Below, in pieces: positions 1 to 9,610 of a stretch of 22,030 nucleotides of DNA. Source of the DNA: Chara braunii (taxonomy: Eukaryota > Streptophyta > Charophyceae > Charales > Characeae); the NCBI GenBank assembly GCA_003427395.1, contig BFEA01000262.1, positions 593,243-615,272 of the forward strand, read 5' to 3'. The position numbers were made by a program, and so were the translations under genes. Below the pieces are notes generated by a model, which was not told the origin of the DNA, made no database searches, and worked only from the letters and a program-made list of their open reading frames with translations. Within the stretch, counting starts at the first letter, position 1; every line of letters begins with the position of its first letter.

Positions 1-101
1 TGATGAGTCGGTGAAACTCCGACGAAACAGTTTGTCACAGCCCCTCGTTTGTTGTCCTCTTCTCCCTCTCTGCCTACGGTTTACCGGGCAGTTCTATTTG
101 A

Positions 102-103
<2 letters not shown>

Positions 104-136
<33 letters not shown>

Positions 137-137
137 T
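104..137. repeat. (TA)n microsatellite
   Basis: An alternating A/T run of about 27 bases, followed by one C and a further short CATATAT tail. It is a simple sequence repeat. Translations across it (tyrosine-isoleucine runs) are not meaningful. Confidence 0.95.
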
Positions 138-657
138 GCATTTCTGGGCGGTTTTTTGGCCTGCGCGGTTTACCCGGGCGCCCCCCCCGGGACCCAACCG
201 GCCAGGCCCAGCCCGGCCGGGCGGCGTCCTCACTCAGTTTTTTTCAATTTGTTTTGGCTTTTTTTGTTCCTTTTCGCCTTTTTGGTAAAGGCAGGCTTCT
301 ATGTCAAGATATGCTCGTAGGGGAGGCAAAATATGCATCTGACCTTCAGGAAAACAAAAAAAAAAAGGAATATTTGTTGCTAAACCAGTTTCCAAGCGAC
401 CCCCTGAAACGTGGATGGATGCCGGAAGAAGGTTCTTGAAAGCGAGAGAAAAACAAACAAACAAAAAAACAAATAAACGAGAAAACATTTCATGATGAAG
501 GGATCGGCATTTTGCCCCTCCAGAACCATGGTTGCATCTCAATTCGAACTGGGGTTTGCACGATCAAGGAATCTGCACATAAGTTTTCTTTTTTTTCTTT
601 TTTAAATCTGCATATCGTACATCATGGGAGAAGCATGCGATAAAGTCAGCAAAAGAC
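138..657. other. Non-coding stretch with a GC-rich patch
   Basis: No gene is visible. At 173-191 two CCCGGG sites flank a C-run, so the patch can fold on itself, and GGCC/CCGG-rich sequence follows to about 226. From about 235 the composition changes abruptly to T-runs and then A-runs. Reading frames here are short and low-complexity. Confidence 0.5.
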
Positions 658-658
658 G

Positions 659-738
659 ACAGATCTAGCTCAGTTGGTAGTAACTTGGTACATCCATGAA
701 CTGTTGAAATACAGACCGTAGTTCGAATCCAGACGCAA
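659..738 (+). other. tRNA-like sequence with Pol III box A and box B (degenerate; tRNA relic or SINE head)
   Basis: TAGCTCAGTTGGTAG at 666-680 matches the internal box A of tRNA genes (T8, A9 and D-arm). GTTCGAATCC at 721-730 matches box B (the T-loop). Their spacing of about 55 bases is normal for a tRNA promoter. The cloverleaf does not close: no GAGC partner follows the D-arm GCTC, the T-stem pairs poorly, and the 7 bases before position 666 do not pair with those after the T-arm. This fits a decayed tRNA or the head of a tRNA-derived SINE better than a working tRNA. No anticodon is assigned. Confidence 0.3.
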
Positions 739-1423
739 CCAGCAAAACATGCATATCTCATCCATGATCCAACCTCAAGATGTGACTGGAACAGGTGACC
801 TCCCTTATGGGAGTGACATGCTCTGTAATGACCTGCTAAACACGGACTCACACACACAGCTGATTTATGAGTTTTGCTCATGGAATGTATGCCTTGCTGA
901 GTTTCCCGATGGTTGCTGGGTTTTCTAAATCTGTGTGGGTGCGTGCTTGCTGGTCTGCATGCCTGTTTTGAGTGTTTGTCACGAGGGTGCTTGTTCGTTC
1001 AGAGGGCCCGAAGGGGCTGGTACTTACCTGTGGCCGTGACATTGAGGGTTGCAAACAGGGAAAACACTCAGAGGCCCGCGGCACTTGCAGCAGCGGACAA
1101 ACGCTCAAGTAGCAGGTAGTCCGGTACCACACCAGGTAGAGGTAGATGTGCTGGGTACTCGAGGCCGAGCAGAAGAAGACAAAAGTTGGCAATTTTTGAG
1201 GCCCAGTAGTTGTAGGCTAGGTCCAGGCGGGTACCAGTCCAACCAGTCTGAGTCTAGGGCCTGTACCGGCAATATCAGAGTCTGCCATGATGTTTTCCTC
1301 TGAAAGGGAGTATGTACCGGTTCCTTTCCACGCCATGTCCGTCTAGAAACGTTTCTACCCTTTCCACGGCCGATAGCTGGGCCAAGTACTGGTGGTTTAA
1401 GCAAGTTCCTCCTTTTGAAGGCC
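739..1423. other. Unassigned stretch
   Basis: No recognisable gene or element. Open frames of up to about 100 codons exist on both strands, but their translations are compositionally random and match no family I know. Confidence 0.4.
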
Positions 1424-1477
1424 CCATCTACTGGTGGGGAGCAACACCTGCTGCTGGAAATCGGGTCAAGCGTCCCT
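1424..1477 (+). repeat. Box-family dispersed repeat, copy 1
   Basis: A member of a short repeat family found about seven times in this window. It carries the landmarks CCATCTA, then TGGTGGGGAGCA, then CACCTGCTG, then GGAAATCGGGTC, then AGCGTCCC. This copy has an extra CTG in the middle. A T-rich tract follows at 1492-1517. The family is not one I can name. Confidence 0.75.
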
Positions 1478-1519
1478 CCGGATACAACATGCTTTTTTTT
1501 TTTCTTTTTTCTTTTTTCA

Positions 1520-2255
1520 ACTCCCTTCCAGTGCTAGTGCTGCTTGATTGATTGGAACCCCAGTTTGTGGCTTACCCTTGGATAATCAATGCTGATTCGC
1601 TGAAGTAGTGTCGTGGTTTCTTTTTTCCACTGCTCCCTTTGTGATGTTGGGACCATTTCCCAGCACATGTCGATCCCCATGAATAGCGTGGAGCGACCTC
1701 AATGGTGTGCCATGCACTGTCTAGGGGTAAAGCTGAACTCTAAATGGCAGCTGAACATTGGAATGTTTTTCTTTGTTTTCCAAGAGGCACATAGCCCGTA
1801 TAGATGCACGGCAGGACTGCAAGTAAATTAATATGATCCTCGCCAAAGCCAGTGAAATACTGTTGACGAACCGTTGACAAGGAGCTAGTCTAAGACCGTC
1901 ACGCATACTATTAGACTTTGGCTGTAACAAGCAACTTTCCCAAAGAACCATCTGGTGGACGTTGGTTGAAATGGAGCGAAGGACAAGAAAAGCAGGGTGG
2001 TGGCACTGTGTTGCTTCTGTCCCTTCACCACTGCCTCAGTAGACTGCACCCTAAACAGTCTATGGACTCGTATGGAGGCCCCTTCCCATTATGCCTTGAA
2101 TGCACAAGTGATGCAGACAAGCAAATAGCTTCCCACGGACACACGAGGGACGCTGAGCCTGGTGCTCAGCAAGTTCGGTTCGGTTTCTCCGGGCAGACTG
2201 TGAGGACCCTGGCCTCATTCCTCTTATTGGTAATATTAGCCTTAAGTATTGGGCC

Positions 2256-2259
<4 letters not shown>
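1520..2259. other. Unassigned stretch
   Basis: No gene recognised. A 158-codon plus-strand frame starting at 1918 runs into the poly(A) tract at 2260, which makes it a lysine-rich chance frame. Confidence 0.4.

Positions 2260-2291
<32 letters not shown>
2260..2291. repeat. Poly(A) tract of 32
   Basis: A pure run of A. It could be the tail of a retroposed element in + orientation, but no diagnosable body lies immediately upstream. Confidence 0.95.
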
Positions 2292-2293
<2 letters not shown>

Positions 2294-2393
2294 TCGGAAG
2301 ATCCATAGTAGGTTGGTTTACACCACCCTCAGCAGATACTAGTAAAGCACTCAATGAAAAGGAAAGGCCTATCACAGCCAGACACCACGCTTA

Positions 2394-2577
2394 GACAAAC
2401 AGCCATCGCCAATAGACGAGATAACAGCAAGTCATGCCATAAGCGCTGCTAGTCGAAACCTGCTGAAAAAGATCTAAGAAGTACATACATACAGTGCAGT
2501 GAACCATCAGTGGAAACATAAGAAAGGATGCGAAACGAGGTTATGACTCTGTGACTTCCAACGAGTTGTGGGGCGAC
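2394..2577. repeat. 184-bp segment repeated identically at 17489-17672
   Basis: These 184 bases recur without any difference at 17489-17672, where they directly follow a Tn5 mosaic-end adapter sequence and end at an N. This copy has ordinary flanks and is probably the true locus. The distant copy is probably a mate-pair chimera. No coding content is apparent. Confidence 0.95.
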
Positions 2578-2598
2578 CTGACCCTCGACAGTCTGCAG

Positions 2599-2621
2599 CC
2601 CCCCCCCCCCCCCCCCCCCCC
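2599..2621. repeat. Poly(C) tract of 23
   Basis: A pure run of C. Homopolymers of this length are prone to assembly error, so the true length is uncertain. Confidence 0.95.
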
Positions 2622-2674
2622 AACTGATGCTTCAAGCGATTCTTTCATAGAACAGTAAATTGGGACTAACTGTT

Positions 2675-2709
2675 AAAAAAAAAAAGAAAAAAAAAAAGAA
2701 AAAGAAAAG
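2675..2709. repeat. A-rich tract
   Basis: A-runs interrupted by single G bases. It lies on the far side of minus-strand box element copy 2, so on the minus strand it reads as a T-rich tail, as at copy 1. Confidence 0.9.
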
Positions 2710-2770
2710 AATTAGATTGAAGACTCTGCAGCCTCATAACTTCATAGGCAATTACAATTTCAATGTTATG

Positions 2771-2816
2771 CTGGACCCGATTTCCAGCAGGTGCTGCTCC
2801 CCACCAATAGATGGAG
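2771..2816 (-). repeat. Box-family dispersed repeat, copy 2
   Basis: Read on the minus strand it has CTCCATCTATTGGTGGGGAG, then CACCTGCTGGAAATCGGGTCC and AGCA. It is among the cleanest copies. Its T-rich side (minus-strand sense) is at 2675-2709. A segment immediately upstream on the minus strand (2837-2854) is shared with the hairpin at 7315-7368. Confidence 0.8.
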
Positions 2817-3093
2817 CCTCCCCGGCGGAGCTCGTGGTGTCTGCTCTTGTCAGCCAGGAAAGCGTGTCCCAAGAAAGACTAGGCTTGTCCTAATCTGAAA
2901 AATACGGAAAAAAACAAAACAAAAAACAAACTCCATTATATGTACACAGTGTACACACTGGCACACATAGATAGCACACATTCTAAGAGAGAGGAAATGC
3001 AAGGGAGAAGGAATTAGAAGACAAAGGCCCATGCTGCTGATGAAAGAGGTTCTCTTGTAGTGCCATTTGAAAGATAGTGCCAGGAGGTGTTCA

Positions 3094-3106
3094 GGGAGGT
3101 GGGAGA

Positions 3107-3144
<38 letters not shown>

Positions 3145-3157
3145 AGGGGGGAGAGTT
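3094..3157. repeat. Poly(A)32 flanked by a 16-bp direct repeat
   Basis: A pure A run at 3110-3141 lies between two near-identical 16-mers: GGGAGGTGGGAGAGTT on its left and GGGAGGGGGGAGAGTT on its right, with one mismatch. Direct repeats flanking a poly(A) are the footprint of LINE-machinery retroposition (target-site duplication). There is no body sequence between the left repeat and the poly(A). Confidence 0.75.
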
Positions 3158-3275
3158 GAGGAACAGATCTGGAGAGTTCAGAAAATAGAATTGCACCTCC
3201 TGACAGGGATGTATGTGGGAAGGAAATGGGGGTAAAAATTGGGGACAAGTACGGTCAAAAGGTCGCACACATATC

Positions 3276-3294
3276 TTTTTTTTTTTTTTTTTTT
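3276..3294. repeat. Poly(T) tract
   Basis: A run of 19 T, upstream of box element copy 3 on the same strand. The same order (poly(T) and then box) occurs at 7930-8150 and 20200-20337. Confidence 0.9.
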
Positions 3295-3340
3295 CCTGAA
3301 TGCCCAGGGCCGTATCGCAGGGGGTACCGCTCTTGTGTGG

Positions 3341-3390
3341 CTCCATTGTACTGGTGGGGAGCAGCACGTGCTGGAAGTCGGGTCCAGGTT
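3341..3390 (+). repeat. Box-family dispersed repeat, copy 3
   Basis: CTCCATTGTACTGGTGGGGA, then GCAGCACGTGCTGGAAGTCG, then GGTCCAGG. The 3' GCGTCCC part is lost. Confidence 0.75.
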
Positions 3391-3394
3391 CCTT

Positions 3395-3734
3395 TGACAT
3401 TTTGAAATATACATTACCATGATGTTGGAACATTTGAAAATCCTTCTCCTGCCAGCATTGATTGCCCTGGAAACCAGGGGATTGACTGAGCAGGGAACTG
3501 CTGAGGACTTTGAGAGCAGTCGGAGGTAAACAAGCAATCCGGACGAGAGCTAAAAGCGGGGCCGACGCCTTGCTATACCCAGGGCATCAGACTTCCGTGG
3601 TTAGCAGGGGTGCTGAGGGGCACCAGCGACACCCACGTGGCCTGCTTGTTTTTCACCCTACTGACCCGTCTCCCGACCCAAGCCTGGTCCTGCCTCCTAT
3701 CCACTTTGAACGTGCCCGGCTCAGCTGAGACCAA
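3395..3734. other. Unassigned stretch before LINE relic 1
   Basis: A plus-strand frame at 3510-3728 is open but shows no similarity to the LINE protein that starts just downstream. No other feature is seen. Confidence 0.35.
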
Positions 3735-5200
3735 ATGGACTGGAAAATTGGGCCCTTGAGTACCATACTAAATCACTGCCACAAGGCTGAGGAGAACATT
3801 GATCTGCTGATCGCTGCTGCCCCACTTGACTGGGTGCGCATCCTGCGCAGAGGGCCACGACTAATAGGAGGAGACTGGTTAGCTGCCCCGGGGGATCTGG
3901 AAAGTGTAGGCAATTTGGAGGAGGCACGAACAAACGAAACGTTGGTAAACCTCTTCCACATAGACAAGGAAAATAAGCTCACCCGGTACTTTCCAGAAGT
4001 GATGAGATAGTGGAGAAAAGCAGACCTGCACAGGATACGCATGCTGCGGGATAAAGACGTTCGGATAGCATATCAGCCAAATACCCCCGCGATGGAGCTA
4101 TCCTTTGACCCTGACGAATGGTAGGAGGTCCCCAGGCGAAAACCCAGGTCGGGGACAAATCTAAAATTGCACACTCTAACGGTGAAGGCCACATATCGTC
4201 TGCTACAACCAAAGGTGAACATAATAGAAACAGTAAAGGCCCGATGGAGGTCACACTTGAATGTAGGGATTGAGCCAATCGGCCTGATCTGAAGGTTCAC
4301 CGCCACAAGGTCTAGGCCTGCGAAGATGGTGGCAGATAGAACACCATTGCCTGCCCACGAATGACTGGTTGATAGATCGTAGGTGTCTGGATCAGAAGGG
4401 GCGGGCATTACCGTGATGCAAATCGTGCCACACTGCTTCCCCCCCCCACATAATTCATGAAACCATAAAGCATATATTCATGGAGTGCCCAGGGGCAGTT
4501 CTTACATGGCGATGGTGGGATAGGATCTGCACCTTGTTGGGTGCCGCATCCAACTGGCCATGGGATTGGAGGGCCATATTATGCGAGGCATGGTCCTCCC
4601 CCACTAACAATTCCTTTGAAAACAAAATGTTCAAGTTAGAAAGGAGAGCAGTCATGTGGACCCTCTAGAGTCAACGACGTATACATGCTATGGAGGGTGT
4701 GTGCATAACTGGGAAAGAGGCAACGGACATGATAAGTCAATACATTCAACAAGAACTCATGGTACACTGACAAAAAATTAAAAACCAACTTGATTCATAT
4801 CATTCAGCAAAGGACATAACACAAACAACTCATCAATTTTATGGAGACTGGTTGGGCAGTGAGAAAGGGGGTTGGATCGCATCTGTCAGATCGGAAGGAA
4901 AGTCCGGCCAAGAAGGTAACCAGGAGGAGTTCAGGAGAGACTATCGTGTCTGCTTCAGAGATTGGACTACTGTGGGCCAGGAGACCCTACTGTGACCAAC
5001 CACATAATTTCCCGACCTCTTCCCGCCCCACCAACTGACAATGGCGGATATGCAATGGCACGGAGCAGGCTGAACAGATGATACACGGTAGATACAAAGA
5101 TGACTGGTATCCAGAGGAACAGGAAGGAGCCGCTAGGGTAATATGAGTGATCTGGCGGTCTGGTGCAGACTGAAGAGGCGCCCCTTGGTTTGTCCAATGC
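3735..5200 (+). pseudogene. Decayed non-LTR (LINE) retrotransposon ORF2, C-terminal part, relic 1
   Basis: This is a 5'-truncated, multiply broken copy of a LINE polyprotein downstream of the reverse-transcriptase core. A frame at 3735-4010 (WKIGPLSTILNHCHKAEENI and on) aligns without gaps to relic 2 (WKMAQQLRPCLRHAHKPADA). The homology then continues across stops through LHRIRM and VKATYRLL to a zf-RVT-type region at 4351-4500. That region reads LPTNDWLIDRRCLDQKGRAL, a TGA where relic 2 has Trp (4414-4416), CKSC, then HETIKHIFMECPGA, so both cysteine pairs and the His are kept. WRWWDRI follows. The 3' portion to about 5200 also matches relic 2 (FRDW, DLFPP, QWHG). TAG codons at 4008-4010 and 4122-4124 sit where relic 2 has Gln. 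The copy is non-functional. The family assignment rests on the zf-RVT pattern and LINE architecture; the clade is not determined. Confidence 0.8.
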
Positions 5201-5292
5201 AATTATCACTATTTCTCTTATATTGAAGAGTTATCCTCAAGCCTAGTTCTCAACCTAGGAAGACCAACCAACCAGGTCTAGAATTACAGACA

Positions 5293-5415
5293 GTGATGGG
5301 ACGCTGGATCCGGTTTCCAGCACCTGTGTTCTTCCACAACTCATCTCATGGTTTTCTTACGAGGGACGCTGAACCCAGTTTCCAGGAGGTGATGCTCCCC
5401 ACCAATAGATGGAGC
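5293..5415 (-). repeat. Box-family dispersed repeat, copy 4 (long form with two boxes)
   Basis: On the minus strand it reads: full box (CTCCATCTATTGGTGGGGAG to GCGTCCC), a linker containing AAGAAAACCATGAGATGAG, then a second half-box (GGTGCTGGAAACCGGATCC, AGCGTCCCATCAC). The same roughly 120-bp arrangement, linker included, occurs on the plus strand at 8031-8150. These are therefore two copies of one longer unit. An A-rich tract at 5425-5455 lies on its 5' side (poly(T) on the minus strand). Confidence 0.85.
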
Positions 5416-5464
5416 GGTCCATCGAAAAAAAGAAAAAAAGAAAATTAAGAAAATCAGAAGTTTT

Positions 5465-7240
5465 GACCCCTCTCTACAAGCCACCGTGCTATCAATCCAA
5501 TTGATAAAAAAACTGATTGTCTTAGTAAACCCTCCGTGGCAGGATCTGGCAATGGATCAAATCCGCAGACTTGCGCCTAAAACCGTTAATCCAGTGAATC
5601 CGCTTCAATGGCTTGAGGATCGGTAATTGTCTATCCCCCGAGCCAGTTCGTGTTCACGAGAGGAGGAGGATAGAGGTGCGGCTAGACAAGACCTGGCAAA
5701 AGATAAGCTCTAGATTGACCTTCTCAAGAATTGGAGGAGGTTATCAATCCCTGATAGGCCCACCCCTGATCAAAGGGAGGAAATCCTACGCCAACCACTA
5801 TTTGGGAATAGGGTGATCACGGATAGGCAAGGACGGGTTTTCGGCAGATCGGATCCCCGCTGGGCTTCATGGGTCAGGTAAGGGATCAGGGATCCTCCGA
5901 GTGGGGGACGTATGGGATGGGGTAACCGAAGACTGGAAAATGGCCCAACAACTAAGACCCTGCCTGCGCCACGCTCACAAGCCGGCGGATGCCTTGGAAC
6001 AATTGATATTTTCAATCCACCTAGCTTGGGTGGTGACCCTAAGAAAGGGTTCGATATTACAGGAATAAGATTGGGTAGTAGTAAGGGTAGAGGTCTTACA
6101 AGTAGTCTATGTAGTGGAGGTTAGACCAGAAAGAGCAATGGGCAATGTATTTGAAAGAAGAGGAGACGACACTCTGGTCCGACCCAGACTCGGTCCAGTG
6201 GCATGAGAAAACCAACCTCTACCGGATCCGGGTTTTGCAAAGTCATAAGGAGGGAAGGACCCAATGGCGTGCCCTGGACCCTTTGGAATGGCAATGGGTA
6301 AGGGGACGGAATGGGCAAGTGGTCTAACTCTCTGAATTGTGAGTTAAAGTCACTTACAGGTTGATCAGGCCCTGGGTGGATGTTCAGGCAGGGGTAGGAC
6401 AAGTGGCAGAAACAGCTTGGCCTACACAGAGACCAAGTTAGAGGGCTGCAGTGGTTCAGAGGGGTGAAAGAGAGACCGACAAAGTTTGCCTCCCTACAAT
6501 GGCAAATAAGTCACAAATGCCTCCCCACCAACAACTGGATTATTGACAGGACGAACCTGGAGCAGAGGGGGGAGGCACTGCCATGGTGCAAATTCTGTAA
6601 TACAGAGTTCCCGGGCCGAAGAATATGCGAAGCAATAAAACATATTTTTCTCCAATATCCGGGGGCCAGTCCTACTATGGCGATGGTGGGACCGCATTTT
6701 GTCACAATTGGGCGCCAAAAAGGAGTGGCCGTGGAAATGGGAAGTTCTTCTGTTAGGTGAGTGGAAAAGGCCACATGCATCCCGCCTTGCCAGCAACCTT
6801 TTCTCCATAACTAGAAAGGCGATGATCTGAACATTGTGGTTAAGAAGGTGTGTTTTCGACCAGGAAGGGGCCAGGATGGAGGGAGGGGGAGTGGCAGACA
6901 CAGTCAAGCAATTTATAGAAACAAAAATAAGAGTACAATCGAAAAGAGTTTAGGAAATTCTCTCACAAGAAGCAGACATAGCCAAGGAAATCCATTCCTT
7001 CTGTGCAGAATGGCTTGGGGGGGAAACGGGGGTAAGGATGGCCCAAGTAGAATGGCTTGGGGAAAAGGGAGACGAGGAGGGATGCAATGGCTTCACCAAA
7101 GACTACAAGCTCAGGTTTCATGACTGGCTGCAAGTCGACCCTAACATTCCGATGAAGAGCCCGGAGGAACTCCGAGACATGTTCTCCCCGACGACCACAG
7201 CAATCGTAGAAAGGCAATGGTATGGTCAGTCGTAAGGGAT
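5465..7240 (+). pseudogene. Decayed non-LTR (LINE) retrotransposon ORF2, C-terminal part, relic 2
   Basis: This is the longer relic of the family seen at 3735-5200. Its first frame carries LIVLVNPPWQDLAMDQIRRL, then after stops REEILRQPLFGNRVITDRQG, the PLFGN-type motif that precedes the C-terminal region in LINE ORF2 proteins. An open segment at 6145-6327 (YLKEEETTLW to GRNGQVV) matches relic 1. The zf-RVT region lies at 6464-6670: CLPTNNWIIDR, WCKFCNTE, then EAIKHIFLQYPGA, with Tyr replacing the last zinc-ligand Cys. A frameshift near 6665 moves the WRWWDRI continuation to another frame. The 3' end at 7038-7235 is open (DYKLRFHDWLQVDPNIPMKS to RQWYGQS) and aligns to relic 1. Frame breaks, a TGA at a Trp position near 6829 and a TAG near 6950 make it a pseudogene. 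Relics 1 and 2 are old, diverged copies rather than a recent duplication. Confidence 0.82.
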
Positions 7241-7314
7241 GTCAGAAGTAGTTATCGCAAGAGCTGAGGCTGGCAGATTGTGGTGGTGTGGTTACAATGG
7301 CGGGCCGGAGCCCT

Positions 7315-7368
7315 CCCGAGTGTGCTAGAGGTGTCTGCTCTTATCAGCACCCCTAGCACTCACTCGGG
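7315..7368. other. Long hairpin just past LINE relic 2
   Basis: The arms GTGCTAGAGGTG (7322-7333) and CACCCCTAGCAC (7348-7359) pair with one mismatch. CCCGAG (7315-7320) and CTCGGG (7363-7368) extend the stem. The loop carries TCTGCTCTTATCAG, nearly identical to 2839-2854. It could be the 3'-end structure of the LINE or a separate small element. Confidence 0.6.
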
Positions 7369-7369
7369 C

Positions 7370-7929
7370 GGCAAAGAAAAAAGAAAGAGATATCATAAGG
7401 AATTGACAGTTGGGTCTGGCGCTGGTAGGGGGAGGGAGTAACTAGCGTGTAGCAGAAGGCATCTGGCGCCGGGGTCAGGGTGAAGAGGTTCCCCCCTCAT
7501 CCCAATACCCGGCTCAGCCAATCCCCTGGATCCCAGGGTAATCAATGCTGACAGGAATCTCCCACAATTGTTTTTCTGATTTTGGGACACTGGACCTCCT
7601 GTGGTGCTACGACTGTCCTAACGTCTAAGGACCCATGAACCAAGCTTGTGCTCCAGTTCATGCTGAGTAACCAGAGAAAGGGCCATCTCAGAGTCAGAGC
7701 AAAACTAGGAGTACATCTGAAAGTATGTACTACTGTACATATAGATTCAAATTCGGAAATCATAGTCGATATGTATTGAGCTCTCCTGTCTTCCTTTCTT
7801 CCCCTTGACTTCCACTTCTAATAACCCCCTAGGCTCCTACCCATTAGCACACTTGCGGGATCATCGTCGGATGTTCATATTGGTATCAGCTCTGTGTTCC
7901 TCTTCCCTTTCATTGCTTCACATTGCTGG
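7370..7929. other. Unassigned stretch
   Basis: No gene or named element recognised. A short string, GGTAATCAATGCTGA, near 7540 resembles one near 1580 (GATAATCAATGCTGA); this is too short to interpret. Confidence 0.35.
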
Positions 7930-7954
7930 TTTTTTTTTTTTTTTTTTTTTTTTT
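7930..7954. repeat. Poly(T) tract of 25
   Basis: A pure T run that begins a poly(T), hairpin, box arrangement. The hairpin is at 7979-8009 (ATCCC and GTGGTG pairing with CACCAC and GGGAT) and the box at 8031-8150. Confidence 0.95.
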
Positions 7955-8030
7955 CAAAGGCCCTTGTGCAAGGCCTCTATCCCAGTGGTGGTAAGAGCAC
8001 CACCGGGATTGAGGCTTTGTCAGTGGGCCA

Positions 8031-8150
8031 CTCCATCTTTTGGTGGGGAGCATCACCTACTGGAAACCAGGTCCAGCATCCCTTTTAAGAAAACCATGAG
8101 ATAAGTTGCGTGAGAACACAAGTACTGGAAACCGGGTCCTGTGTCCCATC
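8031..8150 (+). repeat. Box-family dispersed repeat, copy 5 (long form with two boxes)
   Basis: Same architecture as copy 4 in the opposite orientation: full box (CTCCATCTTTTGGTGGGGAG to GCATCCC), linker with AAGAAAACCATGAGATAAG, and a second half-box (AGTACTGGAAACCGGGTCC to GTGTCCCATCAC). It is preceded by poly(T) at 7930-7954 and a hairpin at 7979-8009. Confidence 0.85.
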
Positions 8151-9130
8151 ACGAGGCCCAAGGCCAGGGCCCAGCATTAGCGTTGCGTTTTACCGATAAT
8201 CTCTGAAGAGCTGTTGCAAGTGAATACGCAACCATTCCAGTCCCGTCATCCTCACACTTGTGGAAGTTGTGGGATGTTCATATTGCTATCAGTTGTGTGT
8301 TCCTCTTCTGTTGTGTTCGTTATCAGTGCACTGAAGATACATTACTGTTGTATTGTAATGACATTCTCAGAAGAGCTATTCCAGAGGGCAACCTTGTGAT
8401 CAGATGCAAAAAGACCGGTCCCTCCGGTGAATGTTAGAAATCATTGGAGCAGGCGTCTTGGCATTAAACTCATGATCGCGATCTGATACAAGGCACCTTT
8501 TTCACCGTACTCCATCGCTGAACATCTGCGCAATGATGATCACTACTTTCTGACCTCAGGTCCATCCGTGCATGCATGGAATTAAAGTGGCACCTCTAGG
8601 GCCTTAGCCACAATTATTGCCAAGTCTCTTGACCAGACACACACATCACAGGGTAGATCTGCACAGAGTTGCTTCGTTGGCTCTCTCTCCCATCTTGCGT
8701 CGTTGCCGCGTGGTTGCGGTTGATGTCAACCATATGCTAGTTCAGGCTGTTCCCCTGCAACCCCTGCTGTGACCTCCTCAGGCTTTGATATTCTTAACAC
8801 AAGATGTTCTGGAATCTGAATTGCAATGAGTAGTTGTCACATATATGTCGGCTCACATCAAATGGCGCTGCCAAAGCTTGGGTGGTCACACTCAGCTGCA
8901 AAGACATTTTGCTATCCGCCACCACTGGTTTGTTTCCTTCCCAGCCGTCGCAAGGACTTCAGAAACACGTGAAGTACAGTGTGAAAGAAGAATCAAGAAG
9001 CTCAATCCAGCTGGTGACTGCAAGGACATGCCACTCGCAGCAGAAACCAGCGACGGGTTCAGCAGTGGCAATGGCCTAAGCATGGCCAGTGGGTAGCTAG
9101 GAGCCGGCCTAATGCAGAGTATATGCATGT
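8151..9130. other. Unassigned stretch of about 980 bases
   Basis: No gene, RNA or repeat recognised. Overlapping frames of about 80 codons near 8834-9128 on both strands translate to nothing recognisable. Confidence 0.4.
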
Positions 9131-9610
9131 TCTGTTAGATCTCCCCCCCGTCGTCGTAGTGCAGTTTGTTGCGCCCGCTCGTTTTAGAAAATGGGTTGCA
9201 GCACTCAACGGCGTGCCCGAACCTGGCGTTGGTGGCGCCCAGGTACGAGCGCCTATCGTTCCTTCAGCGTTTCAGGACTTGAAGCTAGTGGTATCGGAAA
9301 AGTTGCCACAGAGGTGACTGGCTTGTGGCAGCCAAACATTCATAGTGACATTGCTTTTTGATCCTTCGATGTCGGCCCTTCTTATCATTGAGGGCACCGT
9401 CCACGCCCGTTCGTTGCTAAGCAACGGGCTGTCCCCTCACAAGGCAAACGAGGGGGTAGAGGAAGGGAAAAAAAATAAGGGGGAAAAGAAAAGGAAAAAG
9501 AAAAGGAGGGGAAGAAAAGTAAACAACCGCGTATGTGGCCACAACCGTGGTTAGGTGTGTGCGTGTGTGTGTGAGTGTGGGGGTAACTGCGCCTGTTCGT
9601 TTTTTGAACA
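9131..9610 (+). repeat. 480-bp dispersed repeat, copy 1
   Basis: It begins TCTGTTAGAT followed by a C-run and ends AACTGCGCCTGTTCG...GAACA. It aligns along its length with 13108-13588, including the CGTTGCTAAGCAACG inverted repeat near 9412-9426 and a G/A-rich segment. A small plus-strand frame at 9123-9317 ending KLPQR has a counterpart in copy 2, but the DNA is about as conserved as the protein, so I do not call it a gene. Between the purine-rich segment and the 3' end this copy has a GT-rich run where copy 2 has poly(G). Its 3' end abuts HSP70 relic B. The orientation is arbitrary. Confidence 0.85.

Noticed and set aside
2290-2301. AGATCGGAAGA right after the poly(A), resembling the start of an Illumina TruSeq adapter
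   Set aside because: Only 11 bases match and the next bases diverge. A 10-base version also occurs by chance at about 4885 inside LINE relic 1.
1918-2394. 158-codon plus-strand ORF
   Set aside because: It reads through a 32-base poly(A) tract and has no recognisable domain.
4008-4124. In-frame TAG codons at Gln positions in LINE relic 1, and TAG/TAA inside HSP70 relic A, as signs of a variant genetic code
   Set aside because: TGA also replaces Trp in both LINE relics, TAG replaces Trp near 4667, and frameshifts are frequent. Ordinary pseudogene decay explains all of these without codon reassignment.
9123-9317. Small conserved gene ending KLPQR, with a homologue at 13046-13294
   Set aside because: The frame lies inside the 480-bp repeat and the surrounding non-coding DNA is equally conserved, so there is no coding-specific signal.
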